A stretch of DNA of 64,000 bases, from assembly GCA_021464245.1 (NCBI GenBank), contig JADCRB010000068.1, positions 7,116,134 through 7,180,133 on the forward strand. Reading direction: 5' to 3'. Below the pieces are notes generated by a model, which saw only the letters and a program-made list of their open reading frames with translations, made no database searches and was not told the DNA's origin. Numbering within the stretch: the first letter of the stretch is position 1; each line of letters opens with the position of its first letter. Position numbers and translations under genes: made by a program. Shown piece by piece: positions 1-12,304 of the stretch. This DNA is from Carallia brachiata. Its lineage: Eukaryota; Streptophyta; Magnoliopsida; Malpighiales; Rhizophoraceae.

Positions 1-1645
1 ATAACAAAATAATGAAATTAATATGAATAAAAATAATTAAATTTAAGAATTTTGTCAAAAATTAGATTTTCTCACATAAACAAAAAAAAGGCCCCCATTT
101 TTTCTTCCTTTATAAATTAATATATTATATAGATGAGCACCAAAAATGTCAAAAAGAGTAATATTGAATGTATTAGGTGCGTTTTGAACTCAATTACACC
201 ATAAGACGCTATGGCCTTTGTTGGTACGTTGCTCGTCCCCCATGTAGTTGGTTGAGATTGAAGGGGAGAACGACACGTGGAAGCTACGATGAGGTAATTG
301 TTTTGCCTATACAGTTTGTGATTTTAATAATCCTTAATTTTAAGTATTACGTCCCAATTTAATGGATGTATAACGATTTTTATTAGATGTGTGACAAGAC
401 TAATATTAGATATGCCACAAGTAGAATTGTTAAAATCTCAGATTGGGTTATATTCGGATTCGGTCATTTTTAGTTTAGATTATTTTGGGTTGGATTATTT
501 TCTGATCATGTTATATTTAGTTTTAGTTCACGTTAGATCGCTTAGGATTTGGGTTGAATTTAGGTTGATTTTAGGTCTAATTCGAAATGAGTCACTATTT
601 TTTTAAATTACTTTTTAGTAAAGTAAAATCTTTTAATTAAATTCAAAACTTACCGGTATAATGAATTAAATATCTAAACTTAATATTCTTTATTGTATAT
701 ATATTTATACTCTATGAAAAAGGCACCAGTTAGGATTTGGGAGAAATAAAAGAAAGTAAAAAATCAAAAAGTCTTTTATTGTTTTTAATCTTTTTTGTTA
801 ACCTAACAGGTGATGCAAATTTAATCCGATTCTATTTAAATTTTTTTGGTCATTTTTTAGTTCAGATCACTTTTAAATTCAGATTGAAAATTTTAGTTCT
901 TAATTTAAGTTTTTCAGATAGATTTAGGTTAGCTCACTTATTGACACTTTTAACAACAAGTAGACTAATGCATTTTGTAAGAGTTTCTAAATTATTGCTC
1001 ATTCAATCAATTTTGTTACAAATTTAATCAATTTTAGGGGTGTTTGATTAAGAAAGAAACCCTGAGTTACTTCTTGAGAAAAACAGTAACTTATAGTAAT
1101 TTTTTTTAACTAAATTACTCCGAACAATAAAAATTTAGTTTCTTTACTACATTATTCAGACATTTGCTTTTTTTATATATATTTTTGTTCTAATTCTTTA
1201 AAAGATTAATGATATGAGCAATTATGAAGGATTTGAAATTGCACAATATCTTTAATTTGTTTTCTTGATTTATTTACCTGTTTGCTTGCATTTGCTAGTT
1301 GTTTTCTTTTATTTTAAATTTTCTAATAAATAATAAAAAATGAGTAAAATTAAAAATTGAATATTTGCAAAAAAAAAAAACATAGAATTGCAGATTTTTT
1401 TCCTTTTCTTTTTTTTTGTTTTTACAAAAAGGTTCATAGTAGATTTATAAAACGACAACATAATTTCTCAAATAGTTATTTTATTATTTTATAACAATTA
1501 ATCAATGTTAATTTAATTGAACACTCAACTTTATTTTATTCAATAAAAACAATAACTAATAATAATAATTAGCAATTAGCAAAATAACAAAACAATTCCT
1601 TAGTTTAAGTTAGAAATAAATGTAAATCCATGCCATGAGGTAAAC
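1..1645. other. AT-rich stretch without a recognisable gene
   Basis: No gene, RNA gene or intact mobile element is visible. From about 400 to 1,030 the plus strand contains stretches of the gggttggatt / ggatttgggttgaattt type, which resemble decayed interior sequence of MITE-like DNA, but I find no terminal repeats or target duplications. The short reading frames here have no family resemblance and follow base composition. Confidence 0.5.
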
Positions 1646-4600
1646 TTAATGTTGGTAAGTTGTCCCCTTGTAATTGCTTGTTAGCATCAGTGTGAGCAGC
1701 CAGAAGACAGTGGAGGAGAAAGAACACCAAGCACCGCCGCCATAAAGTTTCTCCTTAGTAGTGGGACAAGCATGGTCAAAGTCGCAGTGAAAATTGTAAG
1801 CTAAGTGAAGGTTCTCTGTAATTATTGCCCATAATAGCAATGTTGCAGCTACTCCCCCGATAAACCTGCATGCACTTGTGATCATTGTAATAGTATTAGT
1901 ATTAGTGTGAGAAGAAAATAGAGAAGAGACGTCGGACCCATCGCTTTGGCCTATAAATTAGAGCACACAAGAATTGAATCGCTTGACAAAACAGGCAGAG
2001 TTGTGGTGTGTAGTGGCCTCACAAAGTAAGGTTGAACAAGACGAGAAGGGGGGCGGTGGGGGGCGGGTTGCTGTTGAACAAAGCAGACCAGGGAATGCAC
2101 TTTCCTTTGTAAGGATATAAAATGGATATGTAACCTGCCACGGTCGTAGCAACCAGAAATACCAAAGATTTGCTACCCAATACAACTGAGAGTGAACACA
2201 TATTCACAGGGGTAATAGCATATCATTTCACCAAAATCCTCTCCTTGTCCTTGGATCAGAATTCCAGCAGATACCAAAACCACGGAAATCCCAAAAAAGA
2301 AAAAAAAACTAAATAATAATAACCATAATAACGACAACGAGGAGGAGGTAATAATTAATAAATAAATAAAGCGCAAATACATGGATGGTAAATATAGACA
2401 CAGTCTAGATAAATTTGGTTCACGCTGAAAGTCAATAATATTAAAAAAATATACATTTTTTTAAACTCAAATTTCTCACTTGATTGGATGTGAAACAAGA
2501 CACAACAAATATATAATTCAACTTTTGGTAACTTAGTCACACGTATTATCGTACTTATTGCACATTTTAGGGTAAATTACATTTAAATTCTCAAAATAGG
2601 TCATAATTACAAATTACATATTACTACTTTAAAAGTTATGAAAAATATCTTATACTTTATTTGCCATAATAAAATATATTTTCTTTTGAGTAACTGTTAA
2701 AAAAAAGTTACTTTTAATAACAAAATTGCCATTCAAAATGGCGTAAAGGGACGAAATTGCCCTTAATACAGTCTGAAGCATTCAAAGTGAACATTGGAAC
2801 AAAAGTGAACGTTGAAAAAAAAAAAAAAAAGTCTCAAGTACAATTCTTCCTTGGTAGTTGCACCAGTGGCATTTGTTGGAAGCTTTACATTTTTTGAAAT
2901 TTGAACGGACTTGCAGTATAGAAAACCTGAAATTCTCCAGTAAAATTACGAGAAACCAATTTCAGGAGTCAACCTCTACATGCTACGATAGCATGAATAA
3001 AAAATAACAATACCAAACCAATGGCAAAAAAAGCTGATAAGAAATCAAGCAGGTAAAGGATGGGAAATTTATAAATGCCATTAAGCACAAGATACTTTTT
3101 TGAAACAAGAAAAAGAAGAAAAAAGGCCACCATCTAGTTCTGGTCAAATAGCAAGTAAAACTATTGTATTAAGGGAAGTTGAAATCCATAGTTAAAGTTG
3201 TCCTTTTTAGTCACCAGAAAAGTGAATGTTTGTGCCCCCCGCGGGTGGTAAGTCAATTGTTGTGGAGGATTAGATGGCCCGTTCTATTGCAATGGCCTAA
3301 GTGGCTTTGCAATTAGCCTCCTTAACGACCACCAAAAAAATAAGGTAAAGTGAATCCTTGTGAAGATTGCATTTTACTTCTTAAAAAAAAAAAAACGGAG
3401 ATTGCATTTTAACTACACCCTACAACTTGGTAGTCAAAGGCCAAAGGAATGAAAAAGATAATTTCCAATTTCCACTCCTCTTTAATCCTAATTGGCAGGG
3501 ATATAGCAACAAATAGAAACACAGAAACTAATCTCGATCCCTATCCTCATATCATCTAAGCTTCAGAAAATCATTAACCAACATGTTGCAAATAGAATAT
3601 TTTGATGCTGGAGCAAATGAAGCGAACAATTTTGTTTCCAAGACAGGCCCAAGGATTTAAAGCAAATAACTTTGACAAAAACCAAGAACCACATGTCCAT
3701 CACGTAGTTTAGTCTGAAGACGATCAATGTCAGGTGCCAAAGAACCCAATTTTAGAAAGAAAATAGAGATGCCAGATGTAGAGCCAAGCCGGCCGAAAAC
3801 AAAAGACCTATGTAGATGGATCCTTTGCGACATATAAAAATTGCCAACTATAGATGTGCACACTAACCAATCTGAATCGACAGTTAAATATTAATTAGAG
3901 TCATATCCAGAAATGATAGACCAATAACTTCAATTGTATAATATTGCATTTTGGGGTACCCCGTATTTCTAAAACAGATTGGGGGATTCTTCCATTAGTA
4001 AAGTGAACCTATCATGGGTTAACAAGTTTACGATCCAAATTACATGTGTATAGTAAAACGAAGAACTGATAAATGACGGGCAACGATGTAAAGATTCCTA
4101 CATGTTTTTTAGAATATTTCTAGTTCAGTCCAAAACATTTGGTTTTGTCATCTTAAGTACTTCATTGAAATGTAGTAATAAAGTCCTCTTGTCAACCATA
4201 GGATGCAGGGGTATTAAGTGCAGATGCAGATCCATTCAAGCCCCACATACAAAAACCACCCAATCTTTAAACATCCAAACTTAAAACAAACCCCAAAAGC
4301 ATGCATCGAAACTCTCAATTAACAAAACCCATCGTTTTTTAACCCTTAAAAGCCGTAATCGATCCACTTGAAGAACCATAGAAACCATCAACAGCTAAAA
4401 AAAAAACACATCACAATGAATAGAAATTTGCTCAAAATCAGAATATCTTATGCTTTATTTGAATTTCAGCTGAGTTTCTATGGATTGGATTGATTTTCTT
4501 TCAGTTTTGTATTTGGGAATTTGAGAGAGAAGAGGCAGAGAAGAGAAAATGGAAGCTAGGGTTCTATGGAGATGTACTAAGGCAATTATGACTTTTCGCA

Positions 4601-4900
4601 TTTTCTGTTTGTAAAAATGTAATTTGTCTCACATTTATTATGATCCTTATTGTACCTTACGTTTTTTCTAATGAAAACTTTTAATTTTTTTTTAAATGGT
4701 TATACGTAAATCCCACTTGCCAGATCATTTTTGTCCTGCTCTACGTCAATTTTCTCAGCCCACAAAATTTCTCTCGGAATAAATAATATAATACTTACAT
4801 TCTTGGTTTTGGCCGCGGCACCAAAGGTGATCAAGGCGAGCGCACCTAGAGTGCCGAGAATTGTTCCCATTTGAGTCATTGTTATCCCAGGCCCCGCCAT
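1646..4900 (-). pseudogene. DUF1218 family membrane protein, three exons, frameshifted
   Basis: DUF1218 proteins are small plant membrane proteins with four membrane segments; some family members affect lignin in cell walls. Exon 1 (4,900-4,799) codes 34 residues beginning MAGPGITMTQMGTILGTLG and ends at a good donor, GTAAGT. Exon 2 (about 2,243-2,023) carries ICYYP, then LVATTVAGYISI and LYPYKGK. Exon 3 (1,865-1,646) carries LLLWAIITE, ACPTTKEKLYGGGAW and FWLLTLMLTSN, then TYQH and a stop. Joining 2,023 to 1,865 across a GTGAGG..CATGCAG intron of 157 bp gives an unbroken LTLFIGGVAATLLLW, just as the family expects. Two things argue for a dead gene. Exon 2 changes frame between ICYYP and the LGSKSLVF block, where one frame hits a stop. 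Intron 1 would be about 2.5 kb and holds unrelated sequence. A sequencing error could explain the single shift, so weak function is not excluded. Confidence 0.72.
2570..4560. other. Interior of the long first intron of the DUF1218 relic
   Basis: No coding exon is recognised here. Read on the minus strand, 4,560-4,480 is CT-rich and resembles a plant 5' leader, so an unrelated noncoding transcript starting near 4,560 is possible. A direct repeat of agattgcatttta (3,365-3,377 and 3,403-3,415) brackets a short A-tract, like the poly(A) insertions described elsewhere in the window. Confidence 0.35.
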
Positions 4901-5035
4901 TGTTTTCACTTTCCTGACCTTCTGAACTTTTGATGCGGCCGCTCTTCTTGAGAGAATCTGAGCAACAAAAATAATAATAATAATAATAATAATGATATAT
5001 AACATAACTCATCTCCCAACTTGAAAACAAATTTT

Positions 5036-5097
5036 ATAGAAGAAACTCATAGTTTTTTTTTTTTTTTTTTTTTTTTTGAGATAGAAGAAACTCATAG
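5036..5097 (-). mobile_element. Poly(A)-only retroposon insertion with 17-bp target duplication
   Basis: The 17-bp sequence atagaagaaactcatag occurs exactly at 5,036-5,052 and again at 5,081-5,097. Between the copies lies only a run of about 25 T followed by GAG. Read on the minus strand this is CTC plus a poly(A) tail with a perfect target-site duplication, the product expected from LINE-driven insertion of an almost completely truncated template. Confidence 0.7.
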
Positions 5098-5261
5098 TTA
5101 GTTAAGAAGATATACTTAAAATTCATCCAAATCCTAAAAGTTAACCGTCCCCATGATTTTCGGACCGCACCCTATTTTCATTTGACTTTTCATTTTCCTT
5201 TTTTTTTGGTTCCTTTTCAATTTTTTAATTCAGTTTCCATATAAGGGGAAAAAAATTCCGT

Positions 5262-6039
5262 GTTATACTCAAGGTTGTCAGAACAGGACCGGTTATCGAA
5301 CCGAAAACATTAATGGGTCAAGGTTCAACCGGTTCAACCGGTCGAACCGGTATTTGAACCGGTATTTATTAATATATATATTTATAAAAATAATTTAAAA
5401 AAATAATACTTATATATGATTATTAAATAAAAAAAAATCGGTTCAACCGATAGAACCGGTATTAAAATCGGTATTTAATATTAAATATATAAAAAAATAT
5501 TTATATATATTATACATCAAAATCTATATGTAAAATGTAATATTATAATATATATGTATGTATTAGAATACTTACATTTATAAATTTAAAATATAGGATT
5601 TAGAATTTATTATAGGATAGAATTAACAATTTAAAAAAATTAATAATTATTTTAACAAAAAAAAGAAAATAGTAAGTGTTAATTTATAAGAAATATAAAA
5701 TAGTATGTGTATTATATGAGACATTTGAGAAAATAATAAGTAAAAAAAAAAAAAAAAGATAACAACAAGTTATAAGTTGGTTTAGTGGTATGAGACTTAT
5801 CTTTCATGTTGGAGGTCAAGAGTTCGAAAACTAAATTATACAAAGTTGTGTGAAATTTTTTCTTAATTATTAAAATAACCAACCCGGTCAACCCAGGACC
5901 GGTTCACTGGTCCGACCGGTTGAACCGGTTCGGTCCGTAAAAAATTTGGGCTACAACTCGGACCGGACCTCTGACCGGTCACCGGTCCGACCGGTTGAAC
6001 CGGCCGGTCCGGTCCGGGTTTGACAACAATGGTTATACT
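5262..6039. mobile_element. Non-autonomous hAT-like MITE, copy 1
   Basis: The element runs 5,270-6,031 (762 bp) between perfect 8-bp direct repeats GTTATACT at 5,262-5,269 and 6,032-6,039. It starts CAAGGTTGTCAGAACAGGAC and ends TTTGACAACAATG, so the CA..TG ends are imperfect inverted repeats. Sub-terminal blocks are dense in ACCGGT/GGTTCAACCGG units, and the middle is very AT-rich with no transposase. An 8-bp duplication with CA..TG ends fits the hAT superfamily. Related copies lie at 12.8, 28.5 and 44.9 kb. A tRNA-like insert sits inside at about 5,770. Confidence 0.85.
5768..5840 (+). repeat. tRNA-like (possible SINE-derived) sequence inside MITE copy 1
   Basis: The sequence has TTGGTTTAGTGGTATGAGA followed about 35 bp later by AGAGTTCGAAAAC. 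These resemble the A and B boxes of an RNA polymerase III promoter in a tRNA gene. There is no complete cloverleaf, so this is at most a tRNA-derived fragment or SINE head. Weaker look-alikes are near 14,858-14,930 and 29,665-29,725. Confidence 0.4.
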
Positions 6040-6059
6040 TCCCTACAAAAGGCAAACTC

Positions 6060-7855
6060 CACAAAAAACTTAGGATTTAGTGATACACTGATACTTAACA
6101 CATATATGGGATAAAAATAATTTTAGTCCCAAATATTTTCGATGTTTTTAAAGTAGTTTTATTTTTTTTTTTTCATCCGAGTTTTATAATTTTCTTAGAT
6201 ATTTTGATGGTGTCTATTTTTGCGCGTTGAACGGTCTACTCGTTAGAATTGTAACAAATTAAATACCTCGTATTATATTATTTGATTTGTAAGCCTTTTT
6301 TTTTTGTGCAAATTTGAGTTGTAAAATGTACTAACATATGCATTGAAATGACATTTTCGAGGATCCATAATTATGGTCATTTTTTCATGAAAGAAACACG
6401 CAAAAAGAAATTAAGAAACATTATCGCAAAAACAATTAAATTGGTTTAAAACTAATAATTACTTAATTTATTTCATGTAAATAATTTATTATGTTATTAT
6501 TTTACGAATATTTTAAAGAAAGAAAGCGTACTCTTTCAAATCAATTGTTATGAACAATCAATTAAGTTCAATTTAAAAAAAAAAAGAGAAGTTCAATTTC
6601 AAATGATATTCTAGTTGTTATATTGGAAATATGTCATCTAACACTATATAATTTCGGAACCGTTTACAGCTTACAACTTCAATATCGCCTACGAAATTGA
6701 ATAGAACATATCCAAGTTAATAAATGAATCGCTATCACACTATATATGCAAGTAGCTCTGCTGGATCAAAAGTAAAAAAAAAAAAAAAGGAAGAACATAT
6801 CCAAATTAATAAACGTTTAGCATTACCAACCTCAAGTTCTTACCAGTACTCTAATGTCATCTCCTTCAATCAACCTTCAAGTTTCTGAAAGAGGGAAGTT
6901 CTCTCGAGATCTTGTTTGCGATGAGTGGCTAGACAAAATTTGCTTCCAGAATACATGAAAGAATAACAGTAGATGCTAGTCAAGCACTTTATGCAATTCT
7001 GAAGAAATTTTCCTTATGTCCAACACATAACGACAAGTGTTCTAACAGGATTCTCACCAAGAATGCATCTAACTCTACCGACTGCATGGCTTACGACCAG
7101 TATACAGGGCTGTAATTTACCATAAAGAAACAGAATGGATTTAAGTTCACTGCCACAATGAAATAAGAAGCAGCAAAATGACCAATATCTATTAAAGACA
7201 ATACAGAGGAATGACATTAGGATAGCACGCATCAAATTATTGAGAGCAATGAAGAAGAGCAGCATGGTGAAATTGCCATCACAGAATGCACACCACACAA
7301 AGGTGACATACATTATGATAACAAAAGATGTTGAAAAATCTTAATGGTCAGACAAACATTGAAACCATAAACACATACATTTGGATCTTCCTTTAAAATC
7401 CCAATTGTGGTTACAACTTGACCCTTCAAAATTAAACCAGAAAAAAAAAGAAATTAAATCATCAAGAAGTGAATTATGCCTAAATCTATAGAACAACTAG
7501 ATCCTTGCTACACGCAAATGTGTCGACTTGTCCTTTACAGTTATTTGACGTAGAACTTCAGGTGGAAATGCTCTTCTCTGCCCACTGGAGTGAATGGCTT
7601 TATGTCAGAACTCAGAACTCTATTTCTTGATCTGTGAATGTATCCTCGTTAAGTGGATAATGGTAATATATATCTTGATGATAATCTCATTGCCATGTAG
7701 CCAACCACTGAATTCTTATATAAGTTTGATAATTCCTATTTATAAAACATTTGGTAATCCATGTTCATGGATATTATGTTTAGTCAGAATGAAGAGAAAT
7801 TTTCCAACAAATCGATCAAACATCTATATATCCACCACTCTGAGGCCAGTATAAG
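6060..7855. other. No recognisable gene; contains one short poly(A) insertion
   Basis: A near-perfect 24-bp direct repeat (agaacatatccaa then ttaataaa) at 6,703-6,726 and 6,792-6,815 brackets about 65 bp ending in an A-tract, which looks like another small retroposed insert. The rest has no family signal. A 99-codon minus-strand frame at 7,014-7,313 shows no domain I recognise. Confidence 0.45.
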
Positions 7856-7978
7856 ACGTGCTCTTGAAATTTCAGATCATTAGCAAGATTGTGGTGCTCA
7901 ACAACTTGTCCACGTAGTACTGCTGCAAAGGATTCAGGTATTCTGCAAGTACAAGATGGACAAATATGCCTACGGAAA
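7853..7978 (-). pseudogene. Exon-like open stretch with a Cys-rich CPSCTC motif, unrecognised
   Basis: On the minus strand one frame stays open for about 40 codons: RRHICPSCTCRIPE, then SFAAVLRGQVVEHHNLAND, reaching a TGA near 7,853. Composition and lack of stops in this AT-rich setting look coding, and the CPSCTC motif could be part of a metal-binding or disulfide site. There is no start codon, and I cannot place it in a family. It lies just outside the start of segment S1 copy A, so it is probably a leftover exon of another gene. Confidence 0.35.
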
Positions 7979-8183
7979 ACGAGAAACCAGAGTTAGAAAA
8001 TTTTGATTTCTTGTATATGCACGTGTCATAGTGATATGTGCATGAAGTCGATCTCTATCATAGACTTACATGGTTAGAAAAGTGCTGCTCCTTTACCGTC
8101 CTCCAAGTAGCAATTTTAATATCCCTACCAATACCGATATCCTAAAACAACCATGAGAAACCAAAATTATACCATTATCTATA

Positions 8184-8186
<3 letters not shown>

Positions 8187-8214
<28 letters not shown>

Positions 8215-8215
8215 G
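8187..8215. repeat. (TA)n microsatellite
   Basis: A pure TA run. Similar tracts occur at about 15,106-15,142, 42,399-42,438, 44,336-44,371, 50,137-50,158, 51,604-51,627 and 59,310-59,342. Confidence 0.9.
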
Positions 8216-8265
8216 ATACATAAATTATATATGACGAAAATGAGATGTCAGGATAGATAAATTGC

Positions 8266-8930
8266 TTATGAGGATTTTGGTTTAGGGAAGATGAAGAACG
8301 CAAGGACAGAAGATTTTGCAGCAACGGGGACTTTTTTCTTCATTCATTCTTCTTCTGGTTTTATAGCATACAAATACTCTGAATCATGTATCAAGTTTTT
8401 ACAGGTTTGTTTTTGTTTGCATTTCCAATACATTTAGACTTCCAATAAAGTGGACACAAATTATAGATTCCTATTGGTCCTCTTGGGAGGCAGTTATGCA
8501 GCTGATTTGGTAGCTGCTATTATGTTCTCATTGCCGCTGATTTCTTGGTGCTGAAGAAGCCGTACACACTAAAGTAAAGCTCCAACAACTTGTAGCCGTC
8601 AATGTTGACTTTTTTGCTGCTTCTATCTACTGTTGGAGAGATTCTTCTGCTGCTGGATGTTGCTTGATGCCCTGCTGCTGCTGCTGGTGTTTCTGTAGCT
8701 TTTGGAACAGCTCCTCTGCTGCTGCACACTTGGAATTTGCCTCATTGGAGCTGCTATTGATGAACGTTGCTGCTGGTTTCATCTTTGAGCTATTAGTCCA
8801 TTCCTTTGCAAGTTGCTGCACTTCTTGAAATATAATGACTGCTTGTACTGCTTCTTCCACCTGCTGCATTCTTTTTCTCTTAGTTGAGCAAGCTGCAATC
8901 AGTCAAGGAGTCTCAAGCACAACTTCACAT
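8266..8930 (-). mobile_element. Retroelement-like insert with a Gln/Ala-rich reading frame
   Basis: This block interrupts S1 copy A and is missing from the same place in copy B (about 30,190), so it is probably an insertion. Read on the minus strand it holds an open frame from 8,869 to 8,627 with MQQVEEAVQAVIIFQEVQQL and a CAG-repeat stretch coding HQQQQQG. It is followed by a noncoding tail with tctataatttgtgtcc and a TATAAAA-like site, resembling the end and LTR of a retrotransposon. I see no reverse transcriptase, integrase or paired LTR, so the class is a guess. Confidence 0.35.
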
Positions 8931-9135
8931 ACATTACGACAGAATTGATTTAATGAATATATGAACATCAAGATAATCTAGCATGTATTGATGAATATCT
9001 GAGGATCCAAATCCTATAACTACAGTGCCAACAATCCAACAACCACATAGTGTAATTATATATTAGAAATGATAATAATAATAATAATAATAATGAGGAA
9101 ATACGCATATAAATGAGCAGAAGGAGGAAGGTTAC

Positions 9136-9225
9136 TGATTCTTTGCTTGCAAGCAGAGAGAAGATGCAGCTCAGCACACCGAGAGTCCAAACAATCATTC
9201 CCATTTGTTCCACTGTTATCGCCAT
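9136..9225 (-). pseudogene. DUF1218 family first exon, second copy (in S1 copy A)
   Basis: An intact 30-codon first exon reads MAITVEQMGMIVWTLGVLS, CIFSLLASKES and ends at a donor, GTAACC. The MA-x-T-x-x-QM start and the hydrophobic first membrane segment match exon 1 of the DUF1218 gene whose parts lie at 1.6-4.9 kb. The leader just upstream is purine-rich, as for a real 5' UTR. I find no partner exon with the YPYKGK block or the C-terminal GGGA block downstream on the minus strand before 6.1 kb, so this is a gene start without a gene: a truncated duplicate. Confidence 0.68.
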
Positions 9226-10303
9226 TTTTTGTTTCCAATTTCCTCTTATTTTCTTTCAAATTTCTCTCTTCTACCTGCGTACAAGGCTCAAAAACACATT
9301 ATGTAATTATATATTAAGGCTCAAAAACACATTATATAGTACTATGTGACTGCTGTAATGTAAATAAGTGTAGAAGCACTAACCTTTTATTTTTTATTTT
9401 TTATTTTTTACTTTTTTATGCCATGAGGTAGAAATGATGCTGAGTAGGGAGGTTAGGTTCGTGGGTGATTGGCATCGTGAGCCTAACCTCTTCGACCAGA
9501 TGGTCTGGTCGTTAATTTCCTCATCTCCTGCAGAAAGCGCAACTCTTTAGTTAGTGATATATATAGTATTAGACATAAGAAATCGCAATAGGGACAGAGT
9601 TGAGTCTTTTCACGTTAGACGTTCGCATGCAATAAGCTTGTAACGATACTATCACTCTATATATTGATAATTATCAACAGAAAAAAGAGAGCAGAAAAAT
9701 TTTTGAAAAAATTGAAAAAAAAAAAAGTTGCATTCTTAATGGCTCAAAATTGACCTCTCATGCTACTATGATTACCATGAATACTTACATGAAAACAAAA
9801 ATGGATTACTTGCGAATTCGATTTCCAGCAATTGTTCTGGATCATGGCCACAACACCCAAAAGCATTATCTTATATGGGGAAATTTTCCATTCTTTGTTT
9901 TGTAGAAGAACAATGAATCAATACCAGCAAAAAGAGAGTTGCGGAATTTACAATGGGTAGTATATGTCAATATGAACAAATAATGTCCAAACATAAAAAG
10001 ATAAATAAAACACCATATAACTACTTCATTTTCATTATTTGTGCATAAGGATGACTGCTTTCGGTTTGCGCTTGGTGACCCTCATCAAATATCAAAAGTG
10101 CTATAAATTCCATCTTGATTAAACTGTGCCTAAAATTATGAAGCCAATCATGTATTTTTCCAATCATGATCATTGTGTTTGAGTAACAGTAAAGAAACAA
10201 ATCATTTATTTTTCCAAATCATTTATTTTCAATTTTGTATTTTTGTCTTTAGAAAATCATTCATAGAATTATCAAAAGAAAAACTAAATCATGGAAATTT
10301 TAC

Positions 10304-10524
10304 CTCGAATTATACTTAGAACATCGTCAAGATTTCGAAAATTGGTCAACTGCACTACAAAATAAAACGAATAGCATTAATATTAGCCATCCACAATAAA
10401 CAAGTCTAAAAGAAAGATTGATATTTATATGTAGTGAACTTACACTATTTTTGTTAAACTTGGCTGGACGACCATCTTGGAAGTAGCAAGGGCCGTTCAT
10501 CTTTGCTTCATCATCAATGATCAT
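10304..10524 (-). pseudogene. Unrecognised 'NLDD' family, exons 1 and 2, copy A
   Basis: Exon 1 (10,524-10,444, 27 codons) reads MIIDDEAKMNGPCYFQDG then RPAKFNKNS and stops at donor GTAAGTTCA. Exon 2 (10,349-10,304, 46 bp) follows acceptor TAGTGCAG, reads LTNFRNLDDVLSIIR and ends at donor GTAAAA. Upstream, a leader with cagtctcctccc and catcatcactgctt is conserved in copies B and C, supporting this ATG as the real start. Later exons are not found. I do not recognise the family. Both exons are open with good splice sites, so copy A is the best preserved member of a set with relics at 16.8, 32.7, 39.7, 47.9, 48.4 and 54.3 kb. Confidence 0.5.
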
Positions 10525-10988
10525 GACAAAGCAGTGATGATGTCAATCTCCTCAAGAGCAGACGGCCGGGAGGAGACTGTAAGGGGATTGAGGAAGACTC
10601 AATAATTGGAGAAGCAAGATGTCATATTATAATGTTTTGCAGAAGGATGAACTAGTGTCAGTGTTGCTCTCTTTTTGGATTTCAAGCCTTAATCTTAATC
10701 TGGAAGTTTATAGTTAAATTCTTTGACCAAATATGCATTCAGGATCAGGAGGTTACTCAAAGCCGCGTTATTAGTGTCTAAGCGAAAGGGAGACTCAGAT
10801 CGCTTCTACCGTTTCGCCCGCTTTCTGTTTTCCTTTTTCAAAGTTCTGATTGGTAAAAGTACTGTTTTGTCCTCAGTTTGTTCATTGTTAATTTGTTTAT
10901 TAATTAGGGCAATAAAGACAATTAAACACAATTGGATAAACTTCAATCGTTTTCTTTCCAATCATTTGTAAATAGATAAGAACAGAAA

Positions 10989-11060
10989 ATATATTTCCCG
11001 AATCAACTATATTTATTCGTCTCTATCAAAAAAAAAAAAAAAACTATATCTATTCATCTG
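10989..11060 (+). mobile_element. Short poly(A) insertion with target duplication
   Basis: An imperfect direct repeat of the form actatattta-ttcgtct surrounds ctatc plus a run of about 16 A. S1 copy B has only one copy of this sequence at the matching place (near 33,316), so the A-tract arrived after the duplication. Confidence 0.55.
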
Positions 11061-12304
11061 TTTTACAAGTTTTGCACATTATCAGTTTTCTTCTAAACCT
11101 TAATTGTAGACTTGTTGAATTCAAAAAATATGCACGATATTGTTATTATTATTATTGTTATATGTTTTCTAGATAATTAAGAACTTATAAACTAAAATTT
11201 CAAATACTGAAAAAAGTTATAATATAAGTATTCAATAAATTTAAAATAACTAGACCTTTTTTATATAGAATTTCATATTTATGAGTAACAATACACCTAA
11301 AATTACCCTTGCACTATTCTATTATTTGAGTTAGTGGATTATATAGACAGTTTGTTATAATTAGATCTTATTCATATATTTTTTCTCGACAATTTCTTAT
11401 TATTTGTAGAGGTGGCCTTGCTATTATCAATTGTTCGCCTGCGCTTTACACCTTCCTCTTAAGCTCTAAGAAGTTAGTGGTTTTTCAAAGCGTTAGATGC
11501 TTTAAAAAAAGAGGCACGGGTACAGAACCCCGATTATTCTCTACTTGAATTGTTGTCCGATGGAAATCATTGTACAATTCTTTTAAACTATAGTGATATT
11601 TTTTACAACGAAAAAAAAATAACGAGAGGCACTTTTTTCTTTTTTTGTTGCAATAACTATTACAATAGTCTCAACAAATCACACTCTCATTTTAATCGGG
11701 TAACAATTCAAACAACAAAAAATTAGGATTTGTACTTTTTTCCTTAAAAAAAAAGCAGAGAATAAACGAACGCATAGGCAGTTCTTCTTCACTAAAGCAG
11801 CCCAATTTGTTGATGGAAATTGGGTTTGGCTTCTCCATGCTCAAACGTTTAACTCACTTAATCTACAAACTCATATTACATGTTATGAAATGTAATTGCA
11901 CGTTTAAAATTGGAATAATTTGTTAACATCTTGAAAGTTAGAACTTAAATTTGAAAAGAATTCACGGGCAAAATTGCACATTTTAGAAGGATCAAAGAGA
12001 ATTGGAATTTCTTTCTCGATCACAAAAAAAAAAAAAAAAAAGAGAGAATTAGAATTTGGTATACTTGCACATAAATTGCATGTATAATTGCACGCATGTG
12101 TAAATATATATATTTGTCTTTGTAAATATTTATTATTTTTTTGTAAACATTTATGTTTTCATACTATGAGAATGTGAAAATTGTAATTAGATTGGGGGCT
12201 CATGTTTAGTATATGACAAAAAAAAAAATAAAATTTAACTGCATGATTTTTTTTTTTCAAATTTTTGAAGAGGGTCATAGCTCATATACATATAAAGCAA
12301 AACT

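Larger units (their letters stand above)
8072..11295. repeat. Segmental duplication S1, copy A
   Basis: Blocks of this segment recur in the same order at 29,993-33,570 (copy B). Examples are the gtgctgctcctttac block (8,085 / 30,000), the intron block at 8,940-9,065 / 30,490-30,620, gtgtagaagcactaacc (9,368 / 30,668), the unrecognised exon pair, and the distal block agataagaacagaaaatata (10,973 / 33,270). Part is also present as copy C (16.7-18.5 kb), and the final block recurs near 41.0 kb. Divergence and many indels show that the duplication is old. Confidence 0.8.

Noticed and set aside
5768..5840. Functional tRNA gene
   Set aside because: Box-like motifs are present, but no acceptor stem or anticodon arm pairs correctly.
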